64,000 bases of DNA, taken from Eurosta solidaginis (Eukaryota > Arthropoda > Insecta > Diptera > Tephritidae). A model generated the notes under the pieces. It did not search any database. It was not told the DNA's origin and saw nothing but the letters and a program-made list of their open reading frames with translations. The stretch spans positions 32,919,426 through 32,983,425 of the forward strand of contig NC_090321.1 in NCBI RefSeq assembly GCF_040869045.1. Reading direction: 5' to 3'. Position 1 is the stretch's first letter; every line of letters begins with the position of its first letter. Both the position numbers and the translations under genes were made by a program. Shown in pieces: positions 9,091 to 20,360 of this stretch.

Positions 9091-11694
9091 TATACTCAGT
9101 TGAGCAGAGCTCACAGAGTATATTAAGTTTGATTGGATAACGGTTGGTTGTACATATATAAAGGAATCGAGACAGATATAGACTTCCATATATCAAAATA
9201 ATCAGGATCGAAAAAAAATTTGATTGAGCCATGTCTGTCCGTCCGTCCGTCCGTCCGTTAACACGATAACTTGAGTAAATTTTGAGTTATCTTGATGAAA
9301 TTTGGCATGTAGGTTCCTTAGCACTCACCTCAGATCGCTATTTAAAATGAACTATATCGGACTATAACCACGCCCACTTTTTCGATATCGAAAATTTCGA
9401 AAAACCGAAAAAGTGCGATAATTCATTACCAAAGACAGATAAAGCGACGAAACTTGGTAGATGAGTTGAATTTATGACGCAGAATAGAAAATTAGTAAAA
9501 CTTTGGACAATGGGCGTGGCACCGCCCACTTTTAAAAGAAGGTAATTTAAAATTTTTGCAAGCTGTACTTTGTCAGTCGTTGAAGATATCATGATGAAAT
9601 TTGGCAGGTACGTTACTCCTATTACTATATGTACGCCTAATAAAAATTAGCAAAATCGGAGAAGGACCACGCCCACTTTTAAAAAAAAAATTTTTTTAAA
9701 GTAAAATTTTAACAAAAAATTTAATATCTTTACAGTATATAAGTAAATTACATATATCAACATTCAACTCCAGGAATGATATGGTGCAACAAAATACAAA
9801 AATAAAAAAAATTTCAAAATGGGCGTGGCTCCGCCCTTTTTCATTTAATTTGTCTAGGATACTTTTAACGTCATAAGTCGAACAAAAATTAACCAATCCT
9901 TTTGAAATTTGGTAGGGGCATAGATTTTATGATGTTAACTGCTTTCTGTGAAAACGGGCGAAATCGGTTGATGCCACGCCCAGTTTTTATACACAGTCGT
10001 TCGTCTGTCCTTCTGCATGGCCTTTAACACGATAACTTGAGCAAAAATCGACATATCTTTAATGAACTTAGTTCACGTACTTACTTGAACTCACTTTATC
10101 TTGGTATGAAAAATGAACGAAATCCGACAATGACCACGCCCACTTTTTCGATATCGAAAATTACGAAAAATGAAAAAAATGGCATAATTCTATACCAAAT
10201 ACGAAAAAAGGGATGAAACATGGTGAGGTAATTGGATTGGTTTATTGACGCGAAATATAACTTTAGAAAAAACCTTATAAAATGGTTGTGACACCTACCA
10301 TATTAAGTAGAAGAAAATGAAATGGTTCTGCAGGGCGAAATAAAAAACCCTTAAAATCTTGGCAGGTATTATATATATAAATAAATTAGCAGTATCCAAC
10401 AGATGATGTTCTGGGTCACCCTGGTCCACATTTTGGTCGATATCTGGAAAACGCCTTCACATATACAACTACCACCACTCCCTTTTAAAACTCTCATTAA
10501 TACCTTTAATTTGATACCCATATCCTACAAACACATTCTAGAGTCACCGCTGGTCCACCTTTATGGCGATATTTCGAAACGGCGTCCACCTATAGAACTA
10601 AGGCCCACTCCGTTTTAAAATACTCATTAACACCTTTCGTTTGATGCCCATATTGTACAAACAAATTCTAGGGTCACCCCTGGTCCACCTTTATGGCGAT
10701 ATCTCGAAACGGCATCCACCTATGGAACTAAGGATTACTCCCTTTTAAAATACTCATTAACACCTTTCATTTGATACCCATATCGTACAAACGCATTCTA
10801 GAGTCACCCCTGGTCCACCTTTATGGCGATATCTCGAAAAGGCGACCACCTATATAACTACCACCACTCCCTTTTAAAACCCTCATTAATACCTTTAATT
10901 TGATACCCATATCGTACAAACAAATTCTAGGGTCACACCTGGTCCACCTTTATGGCGATATCTCGAAACGGCGTCCACCTGTGGAACTAAGCATCACTCC
11001 CTTTTAAAATACTTATTAACACCTTTCTTTTGATACCCATATTGTACAAACAAATTCTAGGGTCACCCCTGGTCCACCTTTATGGCGATATCTCGAAACG
11101 GCGTCCACCTGTGGAACTAAGGATTACTCCCTTTTAAAATACTCATTAACTCCTTTCTTTTGATACCCATATTGTACAAACAAATTCTAGGGTCACACCT
11201 GGTTCACCTTTATGGCGATATCTCGAAACGGCGTCCACCTGTGGAACTAAGGATTATTCCCTTTTAAAATACTCATTAACACCTTTCATTTGATACCCAT
11301 ATCGTACAAACGCATTCTAGAGTGAACCCTGATTCACCTTTATGGCTATATCCCTAAATGGCGTCCACCTATAGAACTATGGCCCACTCCCGCATAAAAT
11401 ACTCTTTAACACCTTTCATTTGATACCCATATTGTACAAAGAAATTCTAGAGTCAACCCTGATCCACCTTTATGGCGATATCCCTAAATGGCGTCCATCT
11501 ATAGAACTATGGCCCACTTCCTCTTAAAATACTCTTTAATACCTTCCATTTGATACACATGTCATACAAACACATTCCAGGGTTTCCCTCGGTTCATTTT
11601 CCTACATGATTATTTTCCCTTATGTTGTCACCATAGCTCTCAACTGAGTATGTAATGTTCGGTTACACCCGAACTTAACCTTCCTTACTTGTTT
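9091..11694 (-). mobile_element. Helentron-like non-autonomous element, 2.6 kb
   Basis: It starts TATACTCAGTTGAGC and ends ...CTCAACTGAGTATGTAATG, GTTCGGTTACACCCGAAC, CTTACTTGTTT. Compared with the empty site in copy A (TTCTCTTTTTGG near 1280), insertion fell between Ts with no clear target duplication. Subterminal inverted repeats, a GTTCGG-CCGAAC hairpin and internal tandem repeats fit Helentrons. No transposition protein is encoded. Related copies lie at 48149, 52318, 53157 and 55187. Confidence 0.65.
10403..11590. repeat. About nine tandem 130-bp repeats inside the Helentron-like element
   Basis: A landmark string (ACAAACNNATTCTAG) recurs at about 10534, 10664, 10794, 10923, 11053, 11183, 11313, 11443 and 11573, a period of 130 bp. 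The related element at 48149 has only about one unit. Confidence 0.9.
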
Positions 11695-12189
11695 TGGATT
11701 ATGCTTAATGCGAACTTCGTTGATTAAGAATTTTTTTTTTTTCACAGTGTTTACATTTCAGTGAGTATTGGCATGTTTTTTTTTTATTTGTTTTGATAAA
11801 GTCGCGCAAAATCCCCGAGTTAAAGATAAAGGAAAGAAGTCAACAATCTTAAAAAAAAGGGGAAGTAATTGTTACTTATGGCTTTTTCTTTCCTGAAAAT
11901 AATGTCTCCTTGTTAGTTCTGCTCAGCTCTCTAGTAAGTTTGTGTGGTCCCTTCGCAAAGCCTTTCCCACTGAATAAGAACTGAGGGATCGTTACCTACA
12001 AATTCAGCCATTTTGGAGAGCGTCAAGTAACCTAGCTGGTACTCAAGAGTGCAACATTAGTGACTAAAGCCGGAAGATTAGAGGGGGGATTTTCTTACAA
12101 TAGCTCGGTGGAAGCTCAAGTTTGAGTAGCCCGATCACTGTAGCGTCTTTCAAGCGAAAGTTGCCGCAATTAAGGGTGGATCGTATGGA

Positions 12190-12700
12190 ATGTTGTCCCG
12201 TGATACTATGGTTGTGATCAGGATTGTATGGTAGTGCCTGGCAAAGCCTGCGATTGCGTCAAACTATTATATATGATTAAGTTTATCTAGGCCTTATGGC
12301 TACAACTGAACCGGGCAAAAGGCGGTGTCGCCCAGCGTTTGCATAGCCGACTCTGGGCCCATCTATAAAGAAGCAGGTATCTTTGTACTCTCATCCCAAA
12401 TCTTTTGGTTAATCAACGCTCATCTAACATTTGTGATTTGTGTTTTTACATGCCCCTTTTCTAATCGGAATATATGTGGTACGTCTAACATACTGGAAAA
12501 CCCTTCCTGCTGCATGGAGGAAGATGAGGTCGAGTCATCAAGTCGCTTTATACTTGCTAGAACTAGGTTTCGGTACCAGCTCACTCAGATCTTCCAAAGA
12601 AGGCGGTTCTCTTAGTAGCTAAAACTTACTTCGCCTTATCTTATGTGGTCTCACAATTGACCTTCATTTTGTCCAACCTAAGCTATTCTACACCGATAGT
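12190..12700 (+). mobile_element. LINE relic, C-terminal region and 3' UTR (I/LOA-like)
   Basis: Duplicate-B counterpart of 2433-2885. A frame at 12325-12615 still reads NPSCCMEEDEVESSSRF and LARTRFRYQLTQIF, the cysteine-rich tail of this LINE type. It is not functional. Confidence 0.6.
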
Positions 12701-12704
12701 GCGC

Positions 12705-14115
12705 TGGACAATGTTGTTGTCGTTATAGCAGTGCTTCGCCCTACCTAATAGGTGCGAGCGATCACAAATTGTCATAATATCCTCTAACGGGAGTCCAAGG
12801 AAACTTGCTGTTTCAACAGGGGGGGCCATAATGAAATGGGTGTTAGAGGCGTTGGTTCCACATTACAATTAAAGAGATGGTTGGTGTCATGTGGGGAAAC
12901 ATTTCAAGCGGGGCATACATTTCGTGTGTCGAGGTTGGTTCTGTATAGGTAAGAGTTTAACATGTTACAGCATCCAGAACCAAGTTGAGCTAAAGTGACT
13001 CGCGTTTCCCTGTGGAGTATGCATTCCTCTTCCTCTTGGGTACTATTCTTTGAGTACTGGATTCACCGGGCAATTCCTGGCATAAAGGTGCGACGTAGAG
13101 TTCACTGAGGACTTGCTTGTGTTTTTTTGCTTCATACAGCTGAGTTCTAAGGTGCCGTATTTCCTTATAATGCTTACGGAGATTACTCCTTAAGCCCCTA
13201 GGCGGTGTTGGCTCATCAAATCAGATGTCTGTTGGGATGCCCAGGTTTCTGGGTATTCAACAGGAACTGCTTGGTTAGCATCTCATTTCTCTCCCTGATG
13301 GGGAGTATTCTCGCCTCATTATGTAGATGGTGTTCTGGGGACATAAGAAGACAGCCCTGGCGGTTCTGAGAGCAGTATTTTAGCATGCCTGTAGCTTCTT
13401 CCAGTGAGTAGTTTGTAGGCTTGGCGACCATATAGGGGACGCCAGCCGATTGCTTTGTATGTGGTAATGAGCCTTTCTTTGTCTCTTCCCCAAGTACTGC
13501 CAGCAAGGGATTTGAGGGTTTTATTACAGCTCTGGATTTTCGGTACAATTGCGGCTGCATGCTCACCAAAATGTAGATCCTGATCAAACTTCACACCCAA
13601 GATTTTGGGGTGTAGTACAGTCGGTAGCGTAGTGCCATCGACGTGGATGCTCAAAATGGTCGACATTTGGGACGTCTATGTTGTAAATTGTCGGTGTAAT
13701 GCCAGGTTTCGCGAGGCGAAAAAACTGGAGAGATCATGGGGTAGCCGTAGAAATTACACAAAAGTGGGGATAGGACACCAACCTGTGGCACCCCTTGTTT
13801 AATTCTTCTTGGTTTTAATGTTTCGTTTCTAAATTGCACCGATGCCTGCCGACCACCCAGATAATTTGCGGTCCACCTTTTAAGACATGGGGGAAGGGTA
13901 GACTCTTCCAGGTCTTGCAGTAACGTGTTGTTGTTGTTGTAGCGATAAGGTTGCTCCCCGAAGTGCAGTAACGTGTCATGGTTGACCGTATCAAAAGCTT
14001 TTGATAGGTCTAGCGCAACGAGTACTGTTCTATGGTTGGGGTTTGATTTAAACCGCAATGCGCTGCACAATCGCATATTAGGGTGTCCACTATTGCGTCC
14101 GTCCCTGAAAGCTCC
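12705..14115 (-). mobile_element. Jockey-like LINE fragment (reverse transcriptase to CAA tail)
   Basis: On the minus strand from 14115 the reverse transcriptase reads TVLVALDLSKAFDTVNHDTL (catalytic domain A), KRWTANYLGGRQASVQFRNE and RRIKQGVPQVGVLSPLL. Thumb and C-terminal segments follow (LHPKILGVKFDQDLHFGEHA; NEARILPIRERNEMLTKQFL). The 3' end at 12705-12720 has a CAA-type tail. Frameshifts near 13650 and beyond mean it is dead. The 3' half matches the plus-strand copy at 44466-45507. Confidence 0.8.
13928..13963 (-). mobile_element. 36-bp micro-insertion of the CAA-tailed SINE-like 3' end
   Basis: The insert holds only the last 36 nt of the SINE-like family (inverted CAA tail, GTAGCGATAAGG, TTGCTCCCCGAAG). 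It is flanked by perfect 12-bp duplications TGCAGTAACGTG at 13916-13927 and 13964-13975. Insert plus duplication is 48 bp, so the LINE frame stays open, with 16 extra residues in the reverse transcriptase. Confidence 0.85.
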
Positions 14116-14290
14116 CCGCAGGTTGTTATTGATTTGTATGGTCCACTGTCGGATATAGATCCGGTACGCGGCGGAGCAAGCACTATTAAGGCACTAGCCC
14201 GTGTCTTGGGAGCGCATTAAGATGTCAACATTGAACCTTCTAGGACATCCCGCCGATACACTTCCCCCCCCCCCTCACCCCCCTTGATGA
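14116..14290 (-). mobile_element. Diverged CAA-tailed SINE-like copy
   Basis: Inverted match to the family at 39257: AGATCCGGTACG, AAGGCACTAGCCC, TTGGGAGCG and a C-rich block at 14262-14273. Eroded. Confidence 0.5.
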
Positions 14291-14482
14291 CACCAAAACG
14301 TCGCTTGCTAAATATGTGTATGGTACATTCATTATTGCAACAGGATTTCCTTCGCGTAGGTGAGGATGACAATTGGGTTGCGTAGGTTGTGAAGCTATAA
14401 AGCTTTGAATTGCGTTTATCCTTAATCTCAATCGTCGGCCATATCGTTGTCCTATAAGTTACGATGAGCTAGCACCCAAATC

Positions 14483-14673
14483 TTACTTACTTACTTAATT
14501 GGCGCTTAACCGTCTAAACGGTTATGGCCGCCCAACAAGGCGCGCCAGTCGCTCCTTCGCTCCGCCAACCGGCGTCAATTGGTCACACCAAGGGAGTTTA
14601 AATCGTTTTCCACCTGGTCCTTCCGACGGATTGGGGGTCGCCCTCTACCTCTGCTTCCATAGGCGGTTTCCGG
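14483..14673 (-). mobile_element. 5'-truncated RTE-like LINE with 11-bp target-site duplication
   Basis: This is an inverted copy of the 3' end seen at 7481-7920, beginning with the (TTAC)n tail complement. GCACCCAAATC at 14472-14482 and 14674-14684 are perfect flanking duplications. 14690-15295 has no feature I can support. Confidence 0.85.
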
Positions 14674-15297
14674 GCACCCAAATCCGGAAAACGCTATTAT
14701 CTCTCCAGATTCAACTGGCTATCGGTGCTTTTTGTACCCAGTACTGCTTTAAATACCTTCTGAAGAGTCAAAATCTTGAATTCGGACCCACTCTCTGATT
14801 TTGGAAAACGCCCAGTTATGCACGTGGCCGTAAGTGTTGCTAAGACTCCCCTCTTCTTCTCGTACCGATAAAGAGATTCCCCGTTGGTGTTGGGCAGTTT
14901 AACTGATTTTAATGGTTCTTTACCGAATACAGAGCTGGCACGTTCCAGGAAATAGCATCATAAAGGTACTGGACCGACCATCGTAGAAACGATCGATGGC
15001 ATATCAAATTTTCTAAATGAGTTTACCTTATCCTCCTGTGATCGAACCCCAGCAGATAGCTAAATCTTACCTTGCATGTTATTTGTGTAGTTCACATTGA
15101 ACGCCTTCAACCAAGCTAATGCTTGTATATTAGGTTGGGCTTCAAATCCAACTTGTTTCTCAAGAATTTCTTTGCACGCATAGACTTGACACTGTGTTCC
15201 GTCTTTTACCTCCAACTCAACTTAGGTATCAGAAACACGCCGAGTTATCCAGCACTGTTAGGAAGATTTAGCTCTTGACCATTTAAAGAAGAAACAA

Positions 15298-15512
15298 GTT
15301 TATCTAAGCGGGATCGCCCCTCAGCAGTAATTTAGCAAACACTCAAGAGTGTGTTTTCTGCCATGAAAAGCTTCTTAGCAAAAATTCATCTTGCAAATGC
15401 CGTTCGGAGTAGGCAAAGAACATGTAGGTCCCGTTCCTCCAGATTAGAAAAATTAAAAGGAGCTCGACACAAATTGGAAGAGAAGCTCGGCTCTCTTCGG
15501 AGGAAATATTAT
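15298..15512 (+). mobile_element. Body of the tRNA-derived SINE, head missing
   Basis: CTAAGCGGGATCGCCCCTC, TGCCATGAAAAGCTTCT, TGCCGTTCGGAGTAGGCA and CAAATTGGAAGAGAAGCTCG match the complete SINE at 59096-59450. The tRNA-like head is absent. 15540-16430 is AT-rich intergenic DNA up to the Rpn6 stop and presumably includes its 3' UTR. Confidence 0.75.
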
Positions 15513-16430
15513 ACTAAAGCTGTTAGGTTAGACTGAACTAACCCGTCCGGAAGAATCTCAAATAGAAGAAAAACTATTAAATTTTATACTTTTTTCTACA
15601 TTTTTAATAGGACATTGTTCAATCGTTTGCTGAGATAGGCTTCCAGATATAGCTATACTGTATAAGCCACACTCTCTAATTAGTTTTAATTAAAAACGCC
15701 TCTTATTCTCTTTTAAAAGAAAATAGCACGCGAATATTTTATTGAATCGAAATTTTTTAAAAAATTCATTCGTTTTTGTACCGATATAATTTTTATAATT
15801 TTGTAGAACTAGGCGAAGGCAAACAAAGAGATTAAACAAAGAAAATATGCTTGAAACAAAGCAAAAGAAATTGTTGTGTTAAAGGAGGCATTTATATCTG
15901 CTGCTTTGTGATTGATTTTACCATTTTTTTTTTCATTATAAACCTTAAAATATTTATCTTTTTTATAATTTGTATTGTTTTAGCAAATAAAAAAACACGC
16001 CAAAGATATGCTTGCCGCTAAGTAGCTACATATTAGCAGCTTGTTTTACTATAAATTTATGTATACCAATTATTGTATTTACTGCAGATATTTTGAAACT
16101 TCTTTATTTATTGTTAAGTATATTTTTTGCTGTGTTTTAACCCATTTAGCATACAAAAATTAAATTATTAGCAAAATTATGTATTTTTTTTTTTTATTTA
16201 ATAAGCCCTCATTCTGAAATTTCACGGTCCACTGCCATATATTTTTTCGACAACTCGTAAGTAAACAACGGATTAAGTGCGCTGTGTATGAAGACATTGA
16301 ACATGACTGCGACTGCTGCTATTGTTAGTATATTTTTCAATACAAATTTAACAGAATAAGGTATAATTTATATAAAATGAAATTATTTGTTAGTTCTTTG
16401 TTTTATAATTATTATTTATGTTATCTTTAT

Positions 16431-18392
16431 CTATGACAATTTCTTGGCCTTTTGATAGAGCGTATCCACTACTTTGCCCATACTATGTATAGTTTCCAAT
16501 ACACGCTCATAGGTTTTGTCGACGGGGGTCTGTTCAAAAACGATAAGTACACCTTCACCTTGATCTAAAATGCCGCTAAACTTCTTATCGAGAATCATTT
16601 GTGATAATTTTTTCTCCACTTGTGGCATAGGCAATTTAATGCACTCGGCAACATGAGAAACCTGAAACATAGGAACAAATATTATTCTAATGTTATTATA
16701 TTTAAATAATAATTAAGATACATATGTAGAAGATAAGAAATATACATGCTAACGTTTTTTTGATTCTGATGCTATTCTCAAATTTTTTTTTAATAATTAT
16801 GTACGTCTCTAATTTTTCTGCCCCGTGATTAATTTTCACCTACAAAAGTGCTGTTGTTGTTGTTGTTCTTGCTGCTTTAATCGCAAAATAACTCCAAAAA
16901 ATTTAAGAAGTGTTGGGGAGCGATATAAGTAGCCTTTTGCAAGTTGAATCCGATTTGTTCTGGAGCAAGCACATTATGCTACTAGCCAAACTACTCATAG
17001 ATCCACATTTTACCCCCTCTAAACTGTGTATTTTAGTCTCCTCTTACTACTGAGATACCTATCGCGGATTCGTCCTTCGTCTGACTAACTGGTCACAAAA
17101 TTATACAACATAGTAGAGCAAATGGCCCAAAGTTACTTCCAAACCTAGCTCCCTAAGTTGTAAGCAGGTAATATCAAGACAGACATTTGCTAAAGGGCAT
17201 ATAGCTTAGTCTGTGTTTTATTGGCGTACCTCTACTCTCGAATATGGTTCAATAATGCGGCATAAGTTCTGCTCCAACATGGTGTCATAAAGCGTTCCCA
17301 AATGTGCCTGCACAATAACATCTTCTGATAATTCTTTTTTGTAATCTTTCAACGCCTCTTGGAAATCAGCAAGTGAACGTTTATGTGAGGCTTCTGCCAC
17401 TGCTTTCATGGCATCTATATCGCGGCCCGAGTAAGTAATTGCCTATGACAAAGAAATAACAGATGAAAAACAGCAAAGAACAACTATTATAAGTTTACTC
17501 GAAACTTACCAATTTACCGCTCACAATTTGATTAACGTCCTCCGATTGACCCAACATAATTTTGCATAGCAGCATATACTTCAAACCAGTCAATGCTTTG
17601 CCATTATCAACGCTATCGAAACTTTCGAAAGCTTCGTAAAAATAGGAAAAGGCTGTTTTAAAATCACGTTCATCGGCGGCATGCAATATTCCAGATTGCA
17701 AATCTAGCGCACCTTGCACCTTAGGCGGACAATATATCGCATTAGCGGTTGTGCGTGCAGAGGTGAGTGCGGCGCGTGCTTTTGGTAAATTACTAAGTGC
17801 ATGATAAGTTTTACTTTCCAACAATTGCACCTCAACCAAAAGATTCTTATCATCCAATTTCTTCAGCTCTCGTAATAATTGTGAACCTAATGCCAAAGCA
17901 TCTGTATACAAGCCTGTGTCGAAGAAAAGTGCTATAAGACGCGCTTCCAATGACTGACGTAAAAATGTGCGTTTCTCCTGCTTAGCCCACTCAATACAGT
18001 CTTTACATAATTGCACCTGTCAAAAAATTTGTTTTTCATTTAGTATATGTAAATTAACTGACATGCAATGCGCTTACCTCTATACCCGTACCAGCGTCCA
18101 TGTCTAGAAACATATCCACTAATGTACGCACCATTTTTGCTGCCTTTGCTTTGCTTATCAAACTGAGAAAGGGACGCGTCACCTTGATCAAATCGGCCAA
18201 TTCTTTGGCTTTACCCTCTTGCTTATACAATTCACCCAGTTGCAGGATTCCCTGCTCCTTCAAACGAATCAGCTCTTCATCATTCTCAGCTACTTCTTGT
18301 TCACGTACAATTTTATTCAATAGAGTCATGCCCTCTTCACGATTCACCGTAGACAGGGCTTGAGCGCGTTCAAATAACGTTGCTCCGGCCAT
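16431..18392 (-). CDS. Rpn6: Rpn6, 26S proteasome lid subunit (PSMD11), four coding exons
   Basis: Rpn6 is a non-ATPase subunit of the 19S regulatory particle lid that clamps the lid to the 20S core in ubiquitin-dependent protein degradation. Coding exons are 18392-18078, 18016-17510, 17442-17230 and 16661-16431, all with GT-AG borders (donors GTAAGC, GTAAGT, GTACGC). They encode 421 residues, about the family length. The N-terminal helical repeats begin [20 protein letters not shown], and the middle has [20 protein letters not shown]. The C-terminal PCI domain reads [20 protein letters not shown] and [20 protein letters not shown], ending [10 protein letters not shown]. The start is the first ATG in the conserved frame. 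There is no defect. Intron 3 contains a decayed SINE-like copy. Confidence 0.97.
16850..17060 (-). mobile_element. Decayed CAA-tailed SINE-like copy in Rpn6 intron 3
   Basis: The inverted tail (TGTTGTTGTTGTTGTT), then TGTTGGGGAGCG, GGAGCAAGCACA and a following C-rich block, match the SINE-like family inverted. Strongly diverged. Confidence 0.45.
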
Positions 18393-18692
18393 TTTTTCTT
18401 GCTGTAAAACAAATTTCACTTAATTTATTCAAATTCAATGGAGTTTCTGTGTATATTATTTCGTTGCGTTTTCTTTGTGTTTAAAATAGTCCTTGGCTTT
18501 TTACACTTTATTCAATGGAAATTTCGCGTTAGTTGAAATTTTTACTTTGAGTATCGGAAGAAAATTATTTTTTGCCTTTTCGCTTTGGTCTGAATGGCAG
18601 AAAAATGACATTTCATGGAACCGCCAGTCATGCAAGCAGTGCAGCCAACTGTGGCACATGAGAGTGCTACCAGATCTTTTACATTAAAGATT

Positions 18693-18846
18693 AACAGAGC
18701 TCTTGTATTTACATAGGCAATATAACAGAGCTCTTGTATTTACATAGGCAATATAACAGAGCTCTTGTATTTACATAGGCAATATAACAGAGCTCTTGTA
18801 TTTACATAGGCAATATAACAGAGCTCTTGTATTTACATAGGCAATA
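18693..18846. repeat. Five tandem 31-bp repeats upstream of Rpn6
   Basis: Units beginning AACAGAGCTCTTGTATTTAC start at 18693, 18724, 18755, 18786 and 18817 and are identical apart from the end of the last unit. They lie about 300 bp upstream of the Rpn6 ATG. GAGCTC is a palindrome in each unit. Confidence 0.95.
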
Positions 18847-19276
18847 ATGTTAAAGTTCCTCGCTGTGTGGCAGCACTGCGTTTTCGAACTGTCAAAGGAA
18901 AAAATATATATAAAAATAAAATATAAAAATTCGCAGACGCGCGTTTCTGGCCGATTTAAAGATTTACGCCAGCAACAACAGCACAACAGCTAGGCGTTGG
19001 CATTGCTGCTACTGGTGGAGCTACGCCCATTTGGAAAATGCCAATGGCATGCCTAACATACGATCCAATAACAGTTGTGTGCACATCAGCAGCACATCAC
19101 ATCGATCGATCGTCACATCGTCGGGCAGCCAGAGCAGCCCAGCCGCGTAACGACAATGGACCCACCCACCCACCCACACACAGCCACACAGTAAGAGAGT
19201 AGCGGTGCCACAGTACCACTGCAGCAAACAGCATTGCAAGCAGTTTAGAACATCTCGCATTAGAATTTTAATTGCC

Positions 19277-19640
19277 GGCTTTAGCGCTTTAGCGTTGAAA
19301 TATCTGCATTCTTTAGGTTAATCTATAGGGATTTGAAGCCAGAAAATATTATGCTGGACGAACACGGACACATAGCGCTACATATTTTGGGCTATCGAAA
19401 CAACCATTGGATGGTTCAAAAACATACAGTTTTTGTGGAACCGTCGAGTAAATGGCGCCTCAGATAGTTAATCGTAAAGGACACGACTTTGCTGCAGACT
19501 CTGATGGTCCTTTCCTTTGGTGTGCTTATGATGCAATTTACCATTTCATGGGGAAACACAACAAGAGATATTGAATCAAATATTGCGTTCCAAGTTAGAT
19601 ATGCCAGAAAATCTATCACCTGAAGCACAATCACTCCGCG
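19277..19640 (+). pseudogene. S6kII: Kinase-domain fragment of RSK/S6kII type
   Basis: Across three broken frames the sequence reads [28 protein letters not shown], then [20 protein letters not shown], a stop, [21 protein letters not shown], and NLPFHGETQQEILNQILRSK with MPENLSPEAQSL. This is the N-terminal AGC kinase domain of p90 RSK from the catalytic loop (RDLKPEN) through the DFG region (lost by indels) to subdomain XI. The stop after TVE and at least three frameshifts show it is dead. No intron interrupts it, so it may be a retrocopy, though no poly(A) is visible. The intact parent gene is not in the window. Confidence 0.8.
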
Positions 19641-20215
19641 CCACCAGCTTCCACGGCCGCACCCACTCACAGCTACAATATCGGTAGCACAGCTGGGAGC
19701 AATGCCGAGCATCAGCCCCCGCCCACGTCTTCTTCCCCCCTCTTTTCCGGCAGCAATAGTGTAGGTCAGGGACACAGACTCTTAGTCCCTAGTAGGGACT
19801 CCCTACCACCGTTTGCCAGCACAGAATGTATATGTTTGCACCATCCGCCAAATGGCGGTGCAATATATTTGATCCCGACATCGGCCGCAGGGACAATATC
19901 CTGGAACGTCATAGCTTATCTGTCCGGTCAGGCGATTTATACCTAGAAATCATCAACATCTACATCCCTCTTCCCACCTGCTGCCCCAGTGGATACCGCC
20001 CTAATATTAGTGCGTTAATCACTGGCGACAATCGCATTATCTTAGGCGATTTCAATGCCCATCAAACTTTGCAGGCGGACAGCAGAGGCGAGATGTTGCC
20101 GGATCAAATAGAAGAAACGACGTTCTGCACAAAAAATGGGACGCCCCCCCACTATGGTAGGAAGCCTGTCACAGATCGCCAGAATCAATCGTTCTGATCA
20201 TTTGGACTTCACATC
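19641..20215 (+). mobile_element. Jockey-like LINE fragment with APE endonuclease motif
   Basis: The frame at 19826-20197 encodes SGDLYLEIINIYIPLPTCCP and RIILGDFNAHQ, the AP-endonuclease domain near the N-terminus of Jockey-clade ORF2. It is truncated on both sides and could belong to the same family as 12705-14115. Confidence 0.7.
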
Positions 20216-20314
20216 GAATCGTTGAACTATGGTACGTTGCGAAATGAAAGATATGCACCTATTTCTTATGGAAAATATGAACTGACTGCACTACCAATAA
20301 TATGACTGCACTCC

Positions 20315-20360
20315 CCCGAAGCCTTCGGGGAGTGTCCTTTTCGCTACAACAACAACAACA
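20315..20360 (+). mobile_element. About 46-bp micro-insertion of the CAA-tailed 3' end
   Basis: CCGAAGCCTTCGGGGAGTG, then TTTTCGCTACAAC and the CAA tail, are flanked by ACTGCACTCC on the left and ACTGCACTACC on the right. This is another terminal-only insertion, like 13928-13963 and 37727-37761. 20400-21090 is AT-rich with no gene; it contains a perfect hairpin GACTTAATTT-GTTT-AAATTAAGTC near 20823. Confidence 0.7.

Larger units (their letters stand above)
7815..12690. repeat. Segmental duplication, copy B (partner 1-2885)
   Basis: This copy matches 1-2885 in order and orientation, including the LINE tail, attacin, promoter, the sequence at 11700-12020 (matching 1345-1640) and the LINE relic 12190-12690. 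It is interrupted at 9091-11694 by a Helentron-like element absent from copy A. Confidence 0.85.

Noticed and set aside
10403..11590. CRISPR-like regular repeats
   Set aside because: 130-bp units are continuous tandem repeats without unique spacers, in an animal genome, inside a mobile element.
15351..15536. Basic 61-residue frame as a small protein
   Set aside because: It is the translated body of the tRNA-derived SINE.
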